This document shows, in pieces, positions 1 through 12,500 of a stretch of DNA of 64,000 nucleotides. The first letter of the stretch is position 1, and each line of letters begins with the position of its first letter. The DNA comes from Rotaria macrura (Eukaryota > Rotifera > Eurotatoria > Philodinida > Philodinidae). The notes under the pieces are model-generated. The model saw only the letters and a list, made by a program, of their open reading frames with translations, had not been told where the DNA came from and ran no database searches. Position numbers and translations under genes: made by a program. The stretch lies in assembly GCA_900239685.1 (NCBI GenBank), contig OENT01000711.1, positions 1 to 64,000 on the forward strand, given 5' to 3'.

Positions 1-2687
1 CCTGAAGCGTTAGAGACAATGGCTGATGGTTCCGATGGCTTAATAAATCGTTACGGACGGACTGGGTAGGTACCACAGACCGTTTCAGACCGCTTTCACG
101 GGGTTCAGGAATTTCACCAAAACGACCTTCGCCAATGGCAAAAGTTCACTGTAATTTCTCCAATTGGTGAAGGTTCACACCACTTTAGCCAAGATATCCC
201 TTGGACTTTTGCCAGTCTGATTATGGGTTACATATGAATTAGACAACTCCTATCGACTAGATTGATGGGTGGAAGCTGTGAAACATGTATTCCAAGAACA
301 TTAGCTTCAGCTCTTACAGCTATCCTATCATAATAATGCTTTCTTTACCTTTGGTGGAAGTCCACTATACTTTCTCCAACATACTCTCCAGAGTTTCGTC
401 AATTTTCGAAAGTCGATAACTTTTCGCCAACACAAACCCCGAACTTTCGCCACCGAGGAATGTCCTATTGACGAAAGTCTTATTGGTGAAGCTTTGTTAA
501 CCAGGTTTCACAGAGATCGCCAGCGATGGGAGACTTAATTGGTATACGATCAAAAGAAGTATGCCAATGCCATATCAGTATGATGGATGAAGCTTTCATT
601 TATATACTGTATTTCTAGAGGATTATTTAACTAGTTGTTAGAATTCGTTTCACCAGATCAATCAAACGAAATAGTTTTGAACTGATAAACAGCAGCAGTT
701 ACATTCAATTTTTCATTTTCATCGCCCAGGTAATCTTCTTTCAAATTTTCTAATTGTTTTCGGTGGGCTAGCTTTCCACGGTCTCATATCTTTTATTGAT
801 TTGAGGTATCTTTTTGTATGCCGATTTGTAGATGGGGTACTATAATCGGGAATTCCCGAAATTAACGAATACTGTAAGCAAGTCGCGTGCCAAGACAAAA
901 CCTTGAGCAAATAGTTTGGAAGTAGTTGTTTCATTGTTGATCTGAACTCCTTGTTGATATTCCTCGACAGCTAAACCCGACTGAACACCTTCATTCACAT
1001 ATCATAGAAATGAGAACATAGATCAAAACATGCAATGAAATGAACTCAAAAGTATGATGCTCATAAACTTGTCGAAAATAAATGATGTTTTTCAACCAAA
1101 AAAATGAATGCAATAGAAAGTCGGATAGTGCATCTTGTAGCCCTTGAAAAGCTCTATGCAATCATATGCTTACATTTAGAAAACAATGTAATGCTATATT
1201 AATAGTCGATGTACTGGAACGAATATAGGATAATAATTTAGAAACCAGTGTTTGAGCAGGCAAGGGACAGAGGATAGGCCTGAAAAATATTTCGAAAGTA
1301 GTCTATTCGACGTAGTTTTTATGCTGGTAACGAATCTGGAATCAGAATTTCGATTTGATAAAACATGTGAAATACAACGGCCAAAAAAGACCAAAATTAG
1401 TGAAGTTCATCATTATAGGCTAACATTTGTTGTATGGACTAACTTTCGCTACCAGGATTCAAAAGATTTGAATGATACCTTGAACGATGCAAAATTGAAG
1501 GGGCTTTCAGAAAATATGAAAATAATTTTGGGACAGAATTATCCAATGGGATTAGAGGCAGAATACTAGAAAATCCTAGTTTTTTGCAACCAAGAATTTT
1601 TTCTGTATATTGACACTATGGATTAGAAAATATGTTTCAGAAACAATTCACTGAACCGGTTATGAAGAGAAAACAATTCTGAATCGTTTGAGAGATTTTT
1701 CAAGTGAAACTGATGAACAGTTGCTGAGAAAAGTCGAAAATACAAAGACTAGTTTAAAAAGTCGATTTTTTGATCAAGTGCTCTAGGGTGTGTTACTTGC
1801 GCACGTTCCCATTCTTCACAGGAGAGTTAGAAAGAGCTAATATTCTGGATTTAGAGGTTTCGAACAGTGGTCTATCGTTTGGAATATCTAAATTGAAAAT
1901 CTAAAATTTACCGGCAACCGACCTCTGTTTAAGTTGGTCGGTCGTCTCAAATAAGCTCTCTTAAATAGTGTGTTCTAGGAAAGACCCGTTGCGCACCATT
2001 TCTTCCTTCATATTTTCTTATGGTTTTGTAACTTTTACGATGTTCTATCTATCGTGTAATGCGCTGTTTGCATCATATGCTGTTTGTTGAAGATATACGG
2101 TTTCTAAGCGCAGAGAGTTTTTCATGAAACAATATCTGTAGCAGCTGAGAACCATGTATTCTCACTTAGTGTAAGTTGAAATGACAATTGAAAACGTTTT
2201 GCCTCGTGAGTTTTAGGGGTATTACGTTTACAAACCGTTTTTCATCCTTTGATCGAGCTTGTATTTTGATTACACGTTTCAATTCTTGGAAAAGTTTATA
2301 AAGTTATGTTGATCCAATAAGTATATTATGAGAAATCGTCCAAATTGGATAGTTCCATCGACTTAAGTATGCGCTATTCATTGGCCAATCATTTTTCCCT
2401 ATGAACGATAGAATGTTATACTGACATTATATTTGTGATAGTTGATGGATAGAGTTTTTCATATCGTCCCATTGAAGTATCGAATACTCTCCGGAAGTTT
2501 TATTCACGTATTTAGGTTTTATGGATAGAGCACTATGGATGTATTCGATATAATCCGTTATGTATTCGTCAAAAATATACACGGGTGCCACTTCTTTTGG
2601 AGTAATTATTTCTCCAGGTCATAAACGTTTTTAGCAAACTTTTGTTTCATTATAATCCCATGTAAAAATTGTTAAGCACAAAATCAG
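1..2687. other. Non-coding stretch, no gene recognised
   Basis: No convincing coding region on either strand. Positions 60-120 carry a CAGACCG-type motif that recurs in the tandem repeat near 2.9 kb. Positions 100-500 contain scattered short motifs of the type TTCGCCAA and its reverse TTGGTGAA, suggesting a decayed foldback sequence. Open frames here (for example 1252-1569) have no recognisable motifs and are probably chance. Confidence 0.5.
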
Positions 2688-2699
2688 TACATATCAGAT

Positions 2700-2810
2700 T
2701 GCGAAACGAATGACAAAAGTGCCATTCGGATGCGATTCGATTCGCTGGAACCTATATTCGGTTCGATTCGATTCGTCGGATGAAAAGTAATTTTCTATTC
2801 GATTCAAATC
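2700..2810. repeat. Degenerate ATTCG-type simple repeat, copy 1
   Basis: Interspersed GATTCGATTCG motifs, which recur near 3350-3420 and 4515-4650. It is immediately followed by a segment (about 2823-2880) beginning GAAACACGAACTGAAAGG that is repeated in diverged form near 10208-10258, so these pieces may be parts of one dispersed repeat family. Confidence 0.6.
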
Positions 2811-2885
2811 TCCTTGATCAATTTTTGTGAAACACGAACTGAAAGGAGTGTTGAAGTGTTTAGGGTAGAAATTTTGCGCCCCCCC

Positions 2886-3092
2886 CAAGGCCGTTACCGA
2901 CAGGTGCTCCCCCTCTCCCCCCGATCACAGACCGTTACCGACAGGTGGTTCCATCGTTACAGACCGTTACCGACAGGTGCTTCCATCGTCACAGACCGTT
3001 ACCGATTGATGCCCCTCTCCCACCCATCACAGACCGTTACTGATAGGTGATTTCCCTGTAAGAAGCCGTTACTAACAGGGTTGAAGGTGGTC
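2886..3092. repeat. GC-rich imperfect tandem repeat, about six units
   Basis: About six units of roughly 30-38 bp, each starting CCGTTACCGACAGGTG or a variant and ending near CACAGA. Later units drift (CCGTTACTGATAGG, CCGTTACTAACAGG). GC content is far above the flanks. No coding role is seen; it interrupts repeat sequence that is otherwise AT-rich. Confidence 0.75.
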
Positions 3093-3344
3093 ACAGAAGT
3101 GATAGATGGCCCACAACGACGTGACTGAATGTCACAGATCTTCGGTACGGGTTTAGCGAATATATGTCACTAATTTCTAATGAGAATATATTAGCTGCTT
3201 CTTTATTGCAGCTCTAGTCGCTCAGTGGGAAATGATGAGTAAGCACGTAGCAGGGTTCATGAAAGAAAGCAAGATTTCGATGACTGTTGAAAGCAGTTAC
3301 ATCTTGTTTCACCTTTTTAATCCCGTAAGGGATTGCGCTAACAG

Positions 3345-3425
3345 CTTTTTTTTCTATTCTATTCGATTCGACTTTACACGAAGAAAAAACGATTCGATTC
3401 GATTCGATTCGTGTTCTATTAAAAA
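3345..3425. repeat. Degenerate ATTCG-type simple repeat, copy 2
   Basis: Runs of GATTCGATTCGATTC in the same orientation as copy 1. The overlapping open frames on both strands are simply translations of this repeat and are not genes. Confidence 0.6.
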
Positions 3426-3931
3426 ACAAAGAATTATTCTGTTTGAAATGACTTTTAAAGCAGTTTGATCTTCAAGTAATGCAATCCGCAGACTAGTTGT
3501 CGAATATTTGTAAATCGATGACGATGATCCACGAGCAGTGTTCTTAATGAGAGAGATTACCCAGCAAAACAAAATGTATGGTGCCCTAATGAAACAGAAT
3601 TTACAGACTGTTTTACGCTGATGAGAAATAACAATGTGCACTCTATACACATGGAGATTTGATTATACACTTTGTTTTTTAGAGTTTTTGAACCTTTTTG
3701 CTTCGAAGAAATTTATCTATTGGGTATAGTCAAGCTGTGCATGAATCAGTGTTTGGTGAATGTGTCAGTTGATATCTTTTATTCAGTCAGATCTCTTTTT
3801 CTTTTTTGATTTAAAAGCATTTTACTTTTATGCATTATAAATCTTCGTGCGCTTATTAAACTGGAATATGAAATAAAAGTTTTATTTTGTGACAAGACAC
3901 CAGTTTTACGGTTCTGGTACACTTTGTACAT

Positions 3932-4127
3932 ACTGGCGGAGCTACCATAGCGGCCATCCGGCCATGGCTTCCCCATTGCGAAATTCTTCTTCGTTTTTTC
4001 CCAGCAGAAATGAAATAGAAACGCGTCGTATTGCCTCGAATAGGCAACTAAAACCGATTTTTGACTATGAGGACCACCGCCTGGAGAAAAGTGCCATCAC
4101 CTTACTGACTTTCTAGCTCCGCCACTG
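3932..4127. mobile_element. Small hAT-like MITE, 196 bp
   Basis: Termini read ACTGGCGGAGCTA on the left and TAGCTCCGCCACTG on the right, an inverted repeat of about 11-14 bp. It is flanked by an apparent direct duplication TTTGTACAT (3923-3931 and 4128-4136). An 8-9 bp target duplication with CAGTGGCGG-type ends is what hAT-superfamily elements leave. There is no coding capacity, so it would need a transposase from elsewhere. Confidence 0.65.
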
Positions 4128-4509
4128 TTTGTACATCTTGGTCTACAAACAGTGTGTTCTGATATATGGTGTCCTGAAAAACAAACTGTATCTGTGTATC
4201 CTATTTCAGATTCCTATGAAGAACATTTTCTACGAGTAGGTGTTTCACAACACGAAGCCGATTACGGTGCATCATCGAACTGAGGCATGGCTATTTTTAA
4301 TGTAAATCTAACTAGAATCACTATTTATAAACAAAAGTTTAGACTAACAAAGGAAAGTTTAGGCTAAGAAAGAAAAAGAAACGAACGAGACAATGCATTC
4401 TTTCTTTCTTTGTTATCCGCTCTGTGTTCTATCGAATAACGTGCAATCATCCGTATCATTATTCACGAAAATACAGAGGTCGCTATCAACCGAATGAAAG
4501 AAAAAAAAA

Positions 4510-4650
4510 AGTTCATTCGATTCGATTTGAGCAATTCAACGAGCTATTCGATTCGATTCGGCTCATTTTTAAAATCTAAAATTTCATTCGATTCGGCTGA
4601 GGCGAATCGAATCGAATCGAATTATTCGTCTAGTCGATTCGGTTTCGCAC
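4510..4650. repeat. ATTCG-type repeat, copy 3, foldback
   Basis: Plus-orientation CATTCGATTCG runs at 4515-4590 are followed by the reverse complement (CGAATCGAATCGAATCG) at 4602-4620, so this copy can fold back on itself. Confidence 0.6.
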
Positions 4651-4699
4651 TCTGGTACATATGTGATTTTAATTGATGACACATATAAGTAATCGATGA

Positions 4700-5080
4700 A
4701 AATTGAACAATTATAAGTTTTGTCAATTAGATTCAAGATTTTTATCCACAATTGGTTAGGCATCAGAATTCTCTCACCCATTACAGTCGATTTTTTCCAT
4801 TGCAACCGATCAAAATTGATTAAATAGAGTTTAGTCGACTTTATACGATTTTTAATAATCAAGTAGCATCGACCGTAGTAATAATCAATTTTAATCATCA
4901 GTTGATTATTATTTTCTTGATTAAAATCAAATCAAATCAATTATAACCAACGAAAATGAATTAATATCTCTAATCGATTATAACTACTAGTATGAGATTT
5001 CTCTACAATCAAGTCATATCAATTAAAGTCCACCAAAATCGATTATAATCAAAACTTAAGGAATCCTCTGCAATCACGTG
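4700..5080. repeat. AT-rich (AATCGATTAAAATC)-type foldback region
   Basis: Many repeats of AATCGATTA, AATTGATTA and their complements in alternating orientation. The same motifs dominate 6350-6510 and the palindrome at 13964-14272, so they probably derive from one MITE family. No coding content. Confidence 0.45.
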
Positions 5081-6350
5081 AGGCTCAGAATAAAATTCGA
5101 ATCACCTTGGTTTTTACACCGATTATAAAAGGTGTCGACGTGAGTGTAGGTGACGGCGCATGTGATGAAACCTTTTTTGCAGTCTATGAAAGTATTGCTT
5201 TTTTTCCATCTTTTCAACGGATACATCAGTAGAATTCCTATTTTCGGTTCTTACATCAATAAAACTCTAGCATAAGGAAACATGCTCTCGAGTCTTAGAA
5301 ACTATTGTTTTTTCTTCGTATTATATTAGAACATGGCAAAATTTGATTTTCAGTGTCACAAACAGTTGCTTTTCAGTCCTAAAGTGTATTACTTTATTTT
5401 TGTTTCTATGAATTACACTAGAATATGACTAATTCTGCTGCTGGTTCTCAGAAGTTATTGGTTTTCGCCACCTCACTGTATTCAAGAATCTTGAATCAAG
5501 TCTCTCGATTTAAGATTAATATGATGAGGTTTGCTTTTTCGTTTAGAAGCAGACTTTTCGTGTTCTTTCATCTACTGAATAATAATATGATAAAATTTGT
5601 GTCTGATCCTATAAACTATTGTTTTTCTTGTTAAATTCTTCTCTCGTTGAAAAAAAATATGTTGGCTTCTCGTGTTGCATGAAAGAAGGAAGTATGTGCA
5701 TCACGGAAGAAAAACTTGTATTATAGTACGCTTTTCAAGGCATCGATAAATTGTTGGAATAGTATTTTCGTAAAACTAAGCGCAATTCCTTTATTATGCA
5801 CTGAAAACCACCGGTAGTGGAAATAATTTTTGGTCGATGATGTTTTCATTATATCTTAAAGTACTAAAGTGAGTTTTAATCAATCGTTCGCGGCTTCGTG
5901 ATTGATTGAAAAGAGAACAAATTAAAATGTAGTACCCTAGTCGAAATTGTTTTGCAAGCTCATGCAATTCTTGAGTTTCTTGATTAAGAAACTCAAGAAC
6001 TATGAATACATCTTAAGGCAAGACATCAGGCCTTGCGGTGAGCTTAAGTTCTTAAACTTCTTGCTCTATCGCTGTATATTCTTGCTCATGCACTTGAATT
6101 TTTATCTAAACGTTTCTGTTATTAAAGAACTTTTTCAATTCTTTTTCAATTTTACATTCAAAATAATTCAACTTGTAATAGAAATTTATAGTTGCATTTT
6201 TTTGTAACTCATGCAAACATTCAAGCGCTTATCTTGAGCAAGAAAGTCATGCATTATGGACACATCTTGACCTCAAGTCTTGGCAAGCGCATGAATAAAA
6301 AAGTTCGACGAGGATAGGTTTTAGCGGTGGTATTGCAAGGAGATTGCCTG
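5081..6350. other. Non-coding stretch with a perfect hairpin
   Basis: No gene recognised. Positions 5970-5997 form a perfect hairpin: a 12-bp stem CTTGAGTTTCTT with a 4-nt loop. A related degenerate sequence (CATGCA, CTTGAG, GGCAAG motifs) recurs at 6205-6300. The open frame at 5947-6207 reads across this repeat, is Leu/Phe-rich and has no family motif. Confidence 0.4.
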
Positions 6351-7784
6351 GTTAATTTTAACCGAGTATGACTAATTAAAATTGATTCTCAGTCAAATAA
6401 AACCAATTATAATCCCACACCCTTAATCGATTAGTAATGTTGAGTTACTCTTCCAGCAATTATAATTGATTGTGGGAAATTATAATCGATTTTAATCAGA
6501 TTTTACCCCCATATGTTTTACACAGGATACCACCGCTTTCATTAAATTTGGAAACTATACACACCGTCTACGTCGAAGATTTTGCTGAATTTATTGTTAT
6601 TTTAGAAGAAAATAGGGAGTGTAGGTTTTAGACCAAGTGTTTCTCGGGTCTCCACCTCTGCTCTTACATCATTATTTACTTTATGGTTTGTTGGCAAGAA
6701 TACTATAAGCGATATCCATGCATTGCATACATGGAACATAGTGCTTCAATTCAACACTACAAGAACATCATTAATGCCTAAAATAGATCATCATAAAACG
6801 TTATTGTCTTCTGGGGGTCTTTTTCAGAGTTGATCAAGAAACAATTTCGAACAAAAAATATCACTGATTGTGAATTGCTTGGGGTATACATTAATGTATT
6901 AGAGTAAACGAGGTATTTCATTTATATGTAAATGATATCTACTAGTATCCGCCCTACCGAACAGACTAATAATATGAAGATAAGCATTTCGAGTAAGAAC
7001 TTTTCAAAGAAATCGAAATATTCGTAGATTTAAAGAAAGGAGCTAGATTAGGGCATTCCAGAAGCAACAATCGTTTCAGTTTAGACGAGGAGAAATCAAA
7101 AATATCCTTATTCAAACAATCTAACTATTTCTCTTTAAAATAACAAGTCTAGAATATTTTTCCCATCCAATAGTTTTTATTATTTTCATAAAGGTATATA
7201 AGGTCGATGTGAATTCCACGATCATAGACCCAAAGAGACGACACTCAAAAGCGTTTCAAATAACAGCAGTATCTGAACGTTAGTGGATGTCAGTGTGCAC
7301 TGGATTGAACCTTCGGAAAATAATGCTCACATCGAACATGATACTCACACACAATCAGTATTCCGCTTCAATAATATTTTAATTGAGTAGTCATTTTATG
7401 TTTCACTAATCACACAAGTTCTGACTCTTTTCTGACCACCAAACTTCATCTGCAATACATGAAAAATTTGTTTATTCTTATTCTTGAGTTTAATTTTAGT
7501 ATCTTGCTTACTCTTACAGTAATATGAGAATAGTATCACAAGAAAATATTTCAATAGGATTAGGATTAGCCCACGCTATAATGAAACAAAGATTCTGCTC
7601 GTTGTAGATACATCAGAAGTGACCGTTTCTTACAACCTTCTAACAGTTTATTCATTATTTTAGATTTTATTTTGTACTATTACTTTGCAATTTTATGTAT
7701 GCACCGAGTATTCTATTGTAATCTTCTCAATATTCTTTCAGATAATTACATACACTTTTATATAATCATAATTCAAAAACAAGC
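6351..7784. other. Non-coding upstream region of the NRPS gene
   Basis: AT-rich; 6351-6510 is a foldback of TTAATTTTAA and AATCGATTA motifs. The remainder shows no coding signal and presumably contains the promoter and 5' UTR of the NRPS gene starting at 7785. Confidence 0.4.
7194..7203 (+). promoter_or_regulatory. Candidate TATA box of the NRPS gene
   Basis: GTATATAAGG is the best TATA-like sequence upstream of the first NRPS exon. It lies about 590 bp from the ATG, which would need a long leader or a 5' UTR intron. A good acceptor (CTTTCAG ending at 7741) just before the ATG would allow such an intron. Position and motif only. Confidence 0.2.
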
Positions 7785-9571
7785 ATGACTTCTTTTCTTG
7801 GTGTCATTCGAAATTTGACTCATTCAGCGCAAACCTACCCCCAGAAGGTTGCGGTGGTGCTGAATCAACAAACATGGACGTATGGTGAATTGTTCGAACT
7901 AGTCCAACATCTTACATACCATTTAAATGGTTTAAATATCACTCAAAGTCAATTGATTTATCAATTCAGTGAGTTGGGTCTTGAAATGGTCCCTGGACTA
8001 CTTGGTGTCATTTGCTTAGGTGGTGCTTACTGTCCGATTGATCCAGCAGATTCAGATGAACTCTTTTCTATCTCACGCAGTACCGTCGGTAGTCAATATG
8101 CTTTTGTCAACGAAAAGACTGTTGATCACTTTTCATCAACAATTGTTCCGAATGTTATACGGTTGGATAGCATTCTGCAACCGGTGCTCTCACACGATGA
8201 TACAGATGTTTCTTTGATATGTCAAGAGCACCGATCTGTCTATGTTACTTGGGAGTCAGGTGCAACTGAACGAGACGAAGTGAGTGTTCATACTCAGCGA
8301 AGTTTTTCGGCTAGTATTGATAATATGGTTCGGCAGCACTCGAACGTATTTACATCTGGAGATCAAATTCTCCAGATTACTGACTACTCCCGGACTTTTT
8401 TCATGATCGAAGTATCCTCACCGCCAGTTCCCGGTGCTACTTTAGTGCTCGTTTTACCAAATGATCGTTTAGATACAACCTGTTTTTCTCAGATACTTGC
8501 ACGACAAGAAGTAACGGCACTGCTTATTAATCCTGACATCACTCGTGCTCTAATCGATCATTTGGAGAGCCATCAGCAAGTACAACATTTCCAGTTCCTG
8601 CGCAATTTTTGTATAGCAGGTAATTAGGAACCAATTTTTCACTTTTGTATTTTGAGATTTTAAATATTTTGACGTATTATAGGCAGTATAGGGAGCACAA
8701 TAATGGCGCAATCATGGGATCAATTCATGACATTTTTTAGTTCACGCAATATTCGACTTTCGATACTCTTTTGCAGGTCAGAATGTAAGTTTATTCTTGA
8801 TTGTGCCACGTGTAATATCAACGAAACAGCTACGCTCATGGGAAATCCATTAAATGGCATTCAATATTTACTCATTAATGCAGAAGGTCGCATTATAAGA
8901 AGTACAACTGATCAGAATGAAGTGGTTATAATTTACATACCAGGTCAGTAGTGTCAATATAAATAATAAATAATGACTGACTTCTCTCGAAGGACCAAAT
9001 TTGTTTGATTGCTATTTGAACAACCGAGAGCGTACGGTCAATAGCTTTATTACCATTGAAAATCAACTTTACTTCAAAACAGGGCAACTAGCTCGGTATT
9101 GTAAAAGATACGGCGTTGTTTATTTGCAGATAGTTGAATATGAGACAAAACTGGCTGGTCAAGAAGTAAAGGGTATATTAATTGAAAATAAAATCGACTT
9201 AGATCGGATAAAAATGAAAAACAAACGATATGAACTTGAAAAAGACCAATATTCTACTTGTTCATCCGCTTTAGTGAATCAAGAGCGGCTATCTCTGACC
9301 GAGATGGAACAACAAGTACACGACATATGGCGTGAAATAATTCCGGATGTTCATTTAACAATACCCACTTCAACGTCATTTTATAGTCTCAGGGATGATC
9401 CTGATTCCTTTATAAGATTACTTCACAAATATTCAACTTGTTTCAAACCTAATGTTTCAATTGCTAGCTTTATTCAACATCCAACGATTGAAAAGCATGC
9501 GCGTCTTTTATTAAAACAAATGACCGTTGAAGAAACATGTACTCGAGATCGCTTAACTAATATTACGGAAG
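7785..9571 (+). CDS. NRPS module 1: degenerate adenylation domain plus carrier domain (exons 1-3)
   Basis: Exons 7785-8619, 8683-8943 and 8993-9571, about 558 residues. The start (MTSFLGVIRN) leads straight into an adenylation-domain N-terminus (TYGELF; GGAYCPIDPAD), as in a loading module. The core decays: the P-loop-like A3 motif, normally TSGTTGxPKG, reads WESGATERDE; A5 (YGPxE) is not recognisable; A7 is YFKTGQL; A8 is scrambled; the A10 NGKxD lysine is absent, so the C-terminal lid is shortened. A carrier-like segment follows (VHDIWREIIP, then LRDDPDSFIRL where LGGHSL is expected); a serine remains but the glycines do not. Introns interrupt it at one site shared with the later modules (after residue 278) and one unique site. 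Amino acid activation is unlikely; a relic or structural role is inferred. Confidence 0.75.
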
Positions 9572-12500
9572 GTAAGAAGATCTTTTCATTATATCTTTCT
9601 TGAAAAGCATGCGCACATGAACCTAGATTCTGAAATCGTGACATTTGGAAGTTTTTCATTATTAAAATCAAATAATTATAATGTAAGAACATGAAATATT
9701 TATCATCGCCTTTGTTTTCTTACTATAATATATATCGTAGATATCTGTTGTGAGTGAATTTCGTTCATGTTTATCATCGATTAAAATATATGGGCAAAAT
9801 TTATTTTCAGACTTGTTTTTACTATCAGCTTCGATTTATAAAGATGACTTATGAATAGCTACAAGGAAAATTGCCAGCATTTACAATATAGTAAAATACT
9901 ATGAACGCCATTTCGAATTCACAAAAAATAATTCTGATACATACAATTTTCTCAGCATTGTTACTTCTCTCAGGCTACGTGTTAAGCTATTAAGATCAAG
10001 CTCAAATTCTCGTTGCTATAATTAGCATTATATTCTGAAAGGAGGAACGAATCGATATAATAATAATAAGATCAGATATGAAACATGAATATAGTTCTGG
10101 TCTTTAAATTCAGAATTATGACGGTTTCTTTGTACAGTAGGGTGCTACTTTTGAAAATTTCATTAGGGAATTTATTGGTTTTTATCAAATGAGAACGTTA
10201 ATCTTTTGAAACACGTACTGAAAGGAACTATGAAGTACACAGGGTAGAAATTCTGCACCCACCCCTCATAAACGTATTCCGCTAGACAAAACCTACCAAA
10301 TCTGAACCTCTTGCAGCTACAGATCGTCAAAATACTTTCTTAAATTAAACAAATGATCAATTAATTAATTAATTTGCAAATTAATCGTCACAGACTGAAA
10401 CAGACTGCTTTGAAGAACTATGATAGAATAAGCTTAGCTGACATATTATTTTCAATATTTTCACTGTATCTGTATAAAAGCTAGTTAGCGCAGCCTCGTC
10501 GGGGCTAAAATGTGGAACTCACATATTTATTGCTTCAGGTGCTAATAGAAAACACTGAAAATGTAATATGACGAATTGTTTCGCATCATCTTTCTCTGAT
10601 AGGCACCCTATTTTTATTTTCATTGTTGCTATGCACTGATTAGTTTCCATTTTTCGTTGTTCATTTTTCTTAAAAACATTGGAAGATGCGCCAAATAATA
10701 TTGTGATATATGACGATAACAGAATTCTGGTTGCTATATCTGTAATGGATTCATACGCTGGTTTCTATGCTATGTAATGAGGAAGGGGGGCGTTGGTACC
10801 AGAGGCCGAAACGAGGGACTTTTTTCACTCCCGCCCGCCCCGCCCCGTGCTCAATTTTTTTTTCTGTCCCCGTCCCGTCCCGCCCCGCCCCGACATGGGT
10901 TTCCCCGTCACTCCCCGCTCTGATATTCTCTTGACTGATTTTAGTTGTATCATTAAAATATTTAAGGTTGTTTTTGACTTTTATTTTTATAATTTATCTC
11001 ACAGTATATTGCAAGAATGCTCACAACACTCTAAAAAAAAGAAGAGCTTTACCGAACCCCCCAAAAAGGTTCGGTAGATGTAAAAAAAGCTTGCAAATGT
11101 GTTGAAAATTCCAAAAAAAGAATAAAAAAATATACGGAACCTTTAAAGGATCTGACCGTGTGCCCGCAATCAGATCCTTTTTTCTTCGAAACCTTTTTAA
11201 GTTCGGTTAAACGAAAAAAAGGTTTCGTAGGCAAATACGAAACTCGAAAAGTTCCGCAGTAAACCTCATGGTTTCGTACTGGGTTTTTCATANGAGTTTC
11301 GTATTTGCCTACGAAACCTTTTTTTCGTTTAACCGAACTTAAAAAGGTTTCGAAGAAAAAAGGATCTGATTGCGGGCACACGGTCAGATCCTTTAAAGGT
11401 TCCGTATATTTTTTTATTCTTTTTTTGGAATTTTCAACACATTTGCAAGCTTTTTTTACATCTACCGAACCTTTTTGGGGGGTTCGGTAAAGCTCTTCTT
11501 TTTTTTAGAGTGAAGTATCTTAGAGTACAACAAGTTTCACATGATGGTACATAAAATTACAGATATTAGAACAAAAAGTAGGCTCACGAGTAGAGGTTAA
11601 GTCGAGGGGGGAAACAGCTGATTATTTTTATTTTAAATCAATTTCAAATTAAAAAAATCAGCAACTCGATTGAAATGATAAAATTCGGTATCCTTGTTGT
11701 TCGAAATATCAATCTATGGGGAGACAGTTTAAATCCCATTTTCTTGATTTCTGTGATCTTTCTTTTGACATTATTGTTATTTTTCTGATTTTTTGTTGAT
11801 TTTTCTGATTCAAATCAATTGATTCGTATTAAAAAAATCACAGAAATAAAAAGTTAGCTTTTTCTCGCGTGACCTAAATTGATATGAGCACAAAAACATG
11901 TTTCTCGAGGTCAATCAATCTTTTTGTGGTTCTCTGTTGAGCGAAGAAATGATATATTGTTAACAGTGGTTGGGTGTATATTATATATACTTTGATTGAC
12001 GATTAGTTGTGCTGTCAAAAAATCTCTTTCAACAGCAGCTGAACTGCAGAGGACAAAATATATTCGATGTGTTAATTTCGAGAGGTTTGGAAACATATCC
12101 TGGTATTCTTTCCAAAATAATAGTGTATTCGCATAATTTTTATATTCATCCGCCTTACAATCGATGTAAATATCGAGTTCAACCTTTGCTGCCGTTCTGT
12201 TTTTACATTTTGCTTTTATTACATCATCATCCTTCGATCGCTGTAGAAAATTCTTATGCTTTTTTCTTGGTAGTTCATTGTGACCATCGAATGCGGATGC
12301 ATAGTTCCCTTTCGGCAACAATGTATGACACGTTCGATAACAATCTTATTTCTGAGCTGTCGCTGCTGGCAATAATGTTTTGAATTTCGGACGCAGAACG
12401 GATCCCAGAGTGTTTTCTTTCTCAATGTTGAACACCGAATTCAATAGAGACAACGAACGTTTCGCAGAAATCCTCACACTTACATGCAATCAAATGCTGA

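Noticed and set aside
1252..1569. Open frame of 105 aa as a gene
   Set aside because: No family motif, no splice or promoter context, and a competing antisense frame; composition is as expected by chance.
2886..3092. CRISPR array
   Set aside because: Unit length and core vary, there are no uniform spacers or cas genes, and the genome is eukaryotic.
11049..11490. Open frames on both strands across the hAT interior
   Set aside because: They translate the two arms of one palindrome, which explains their near-identical products.
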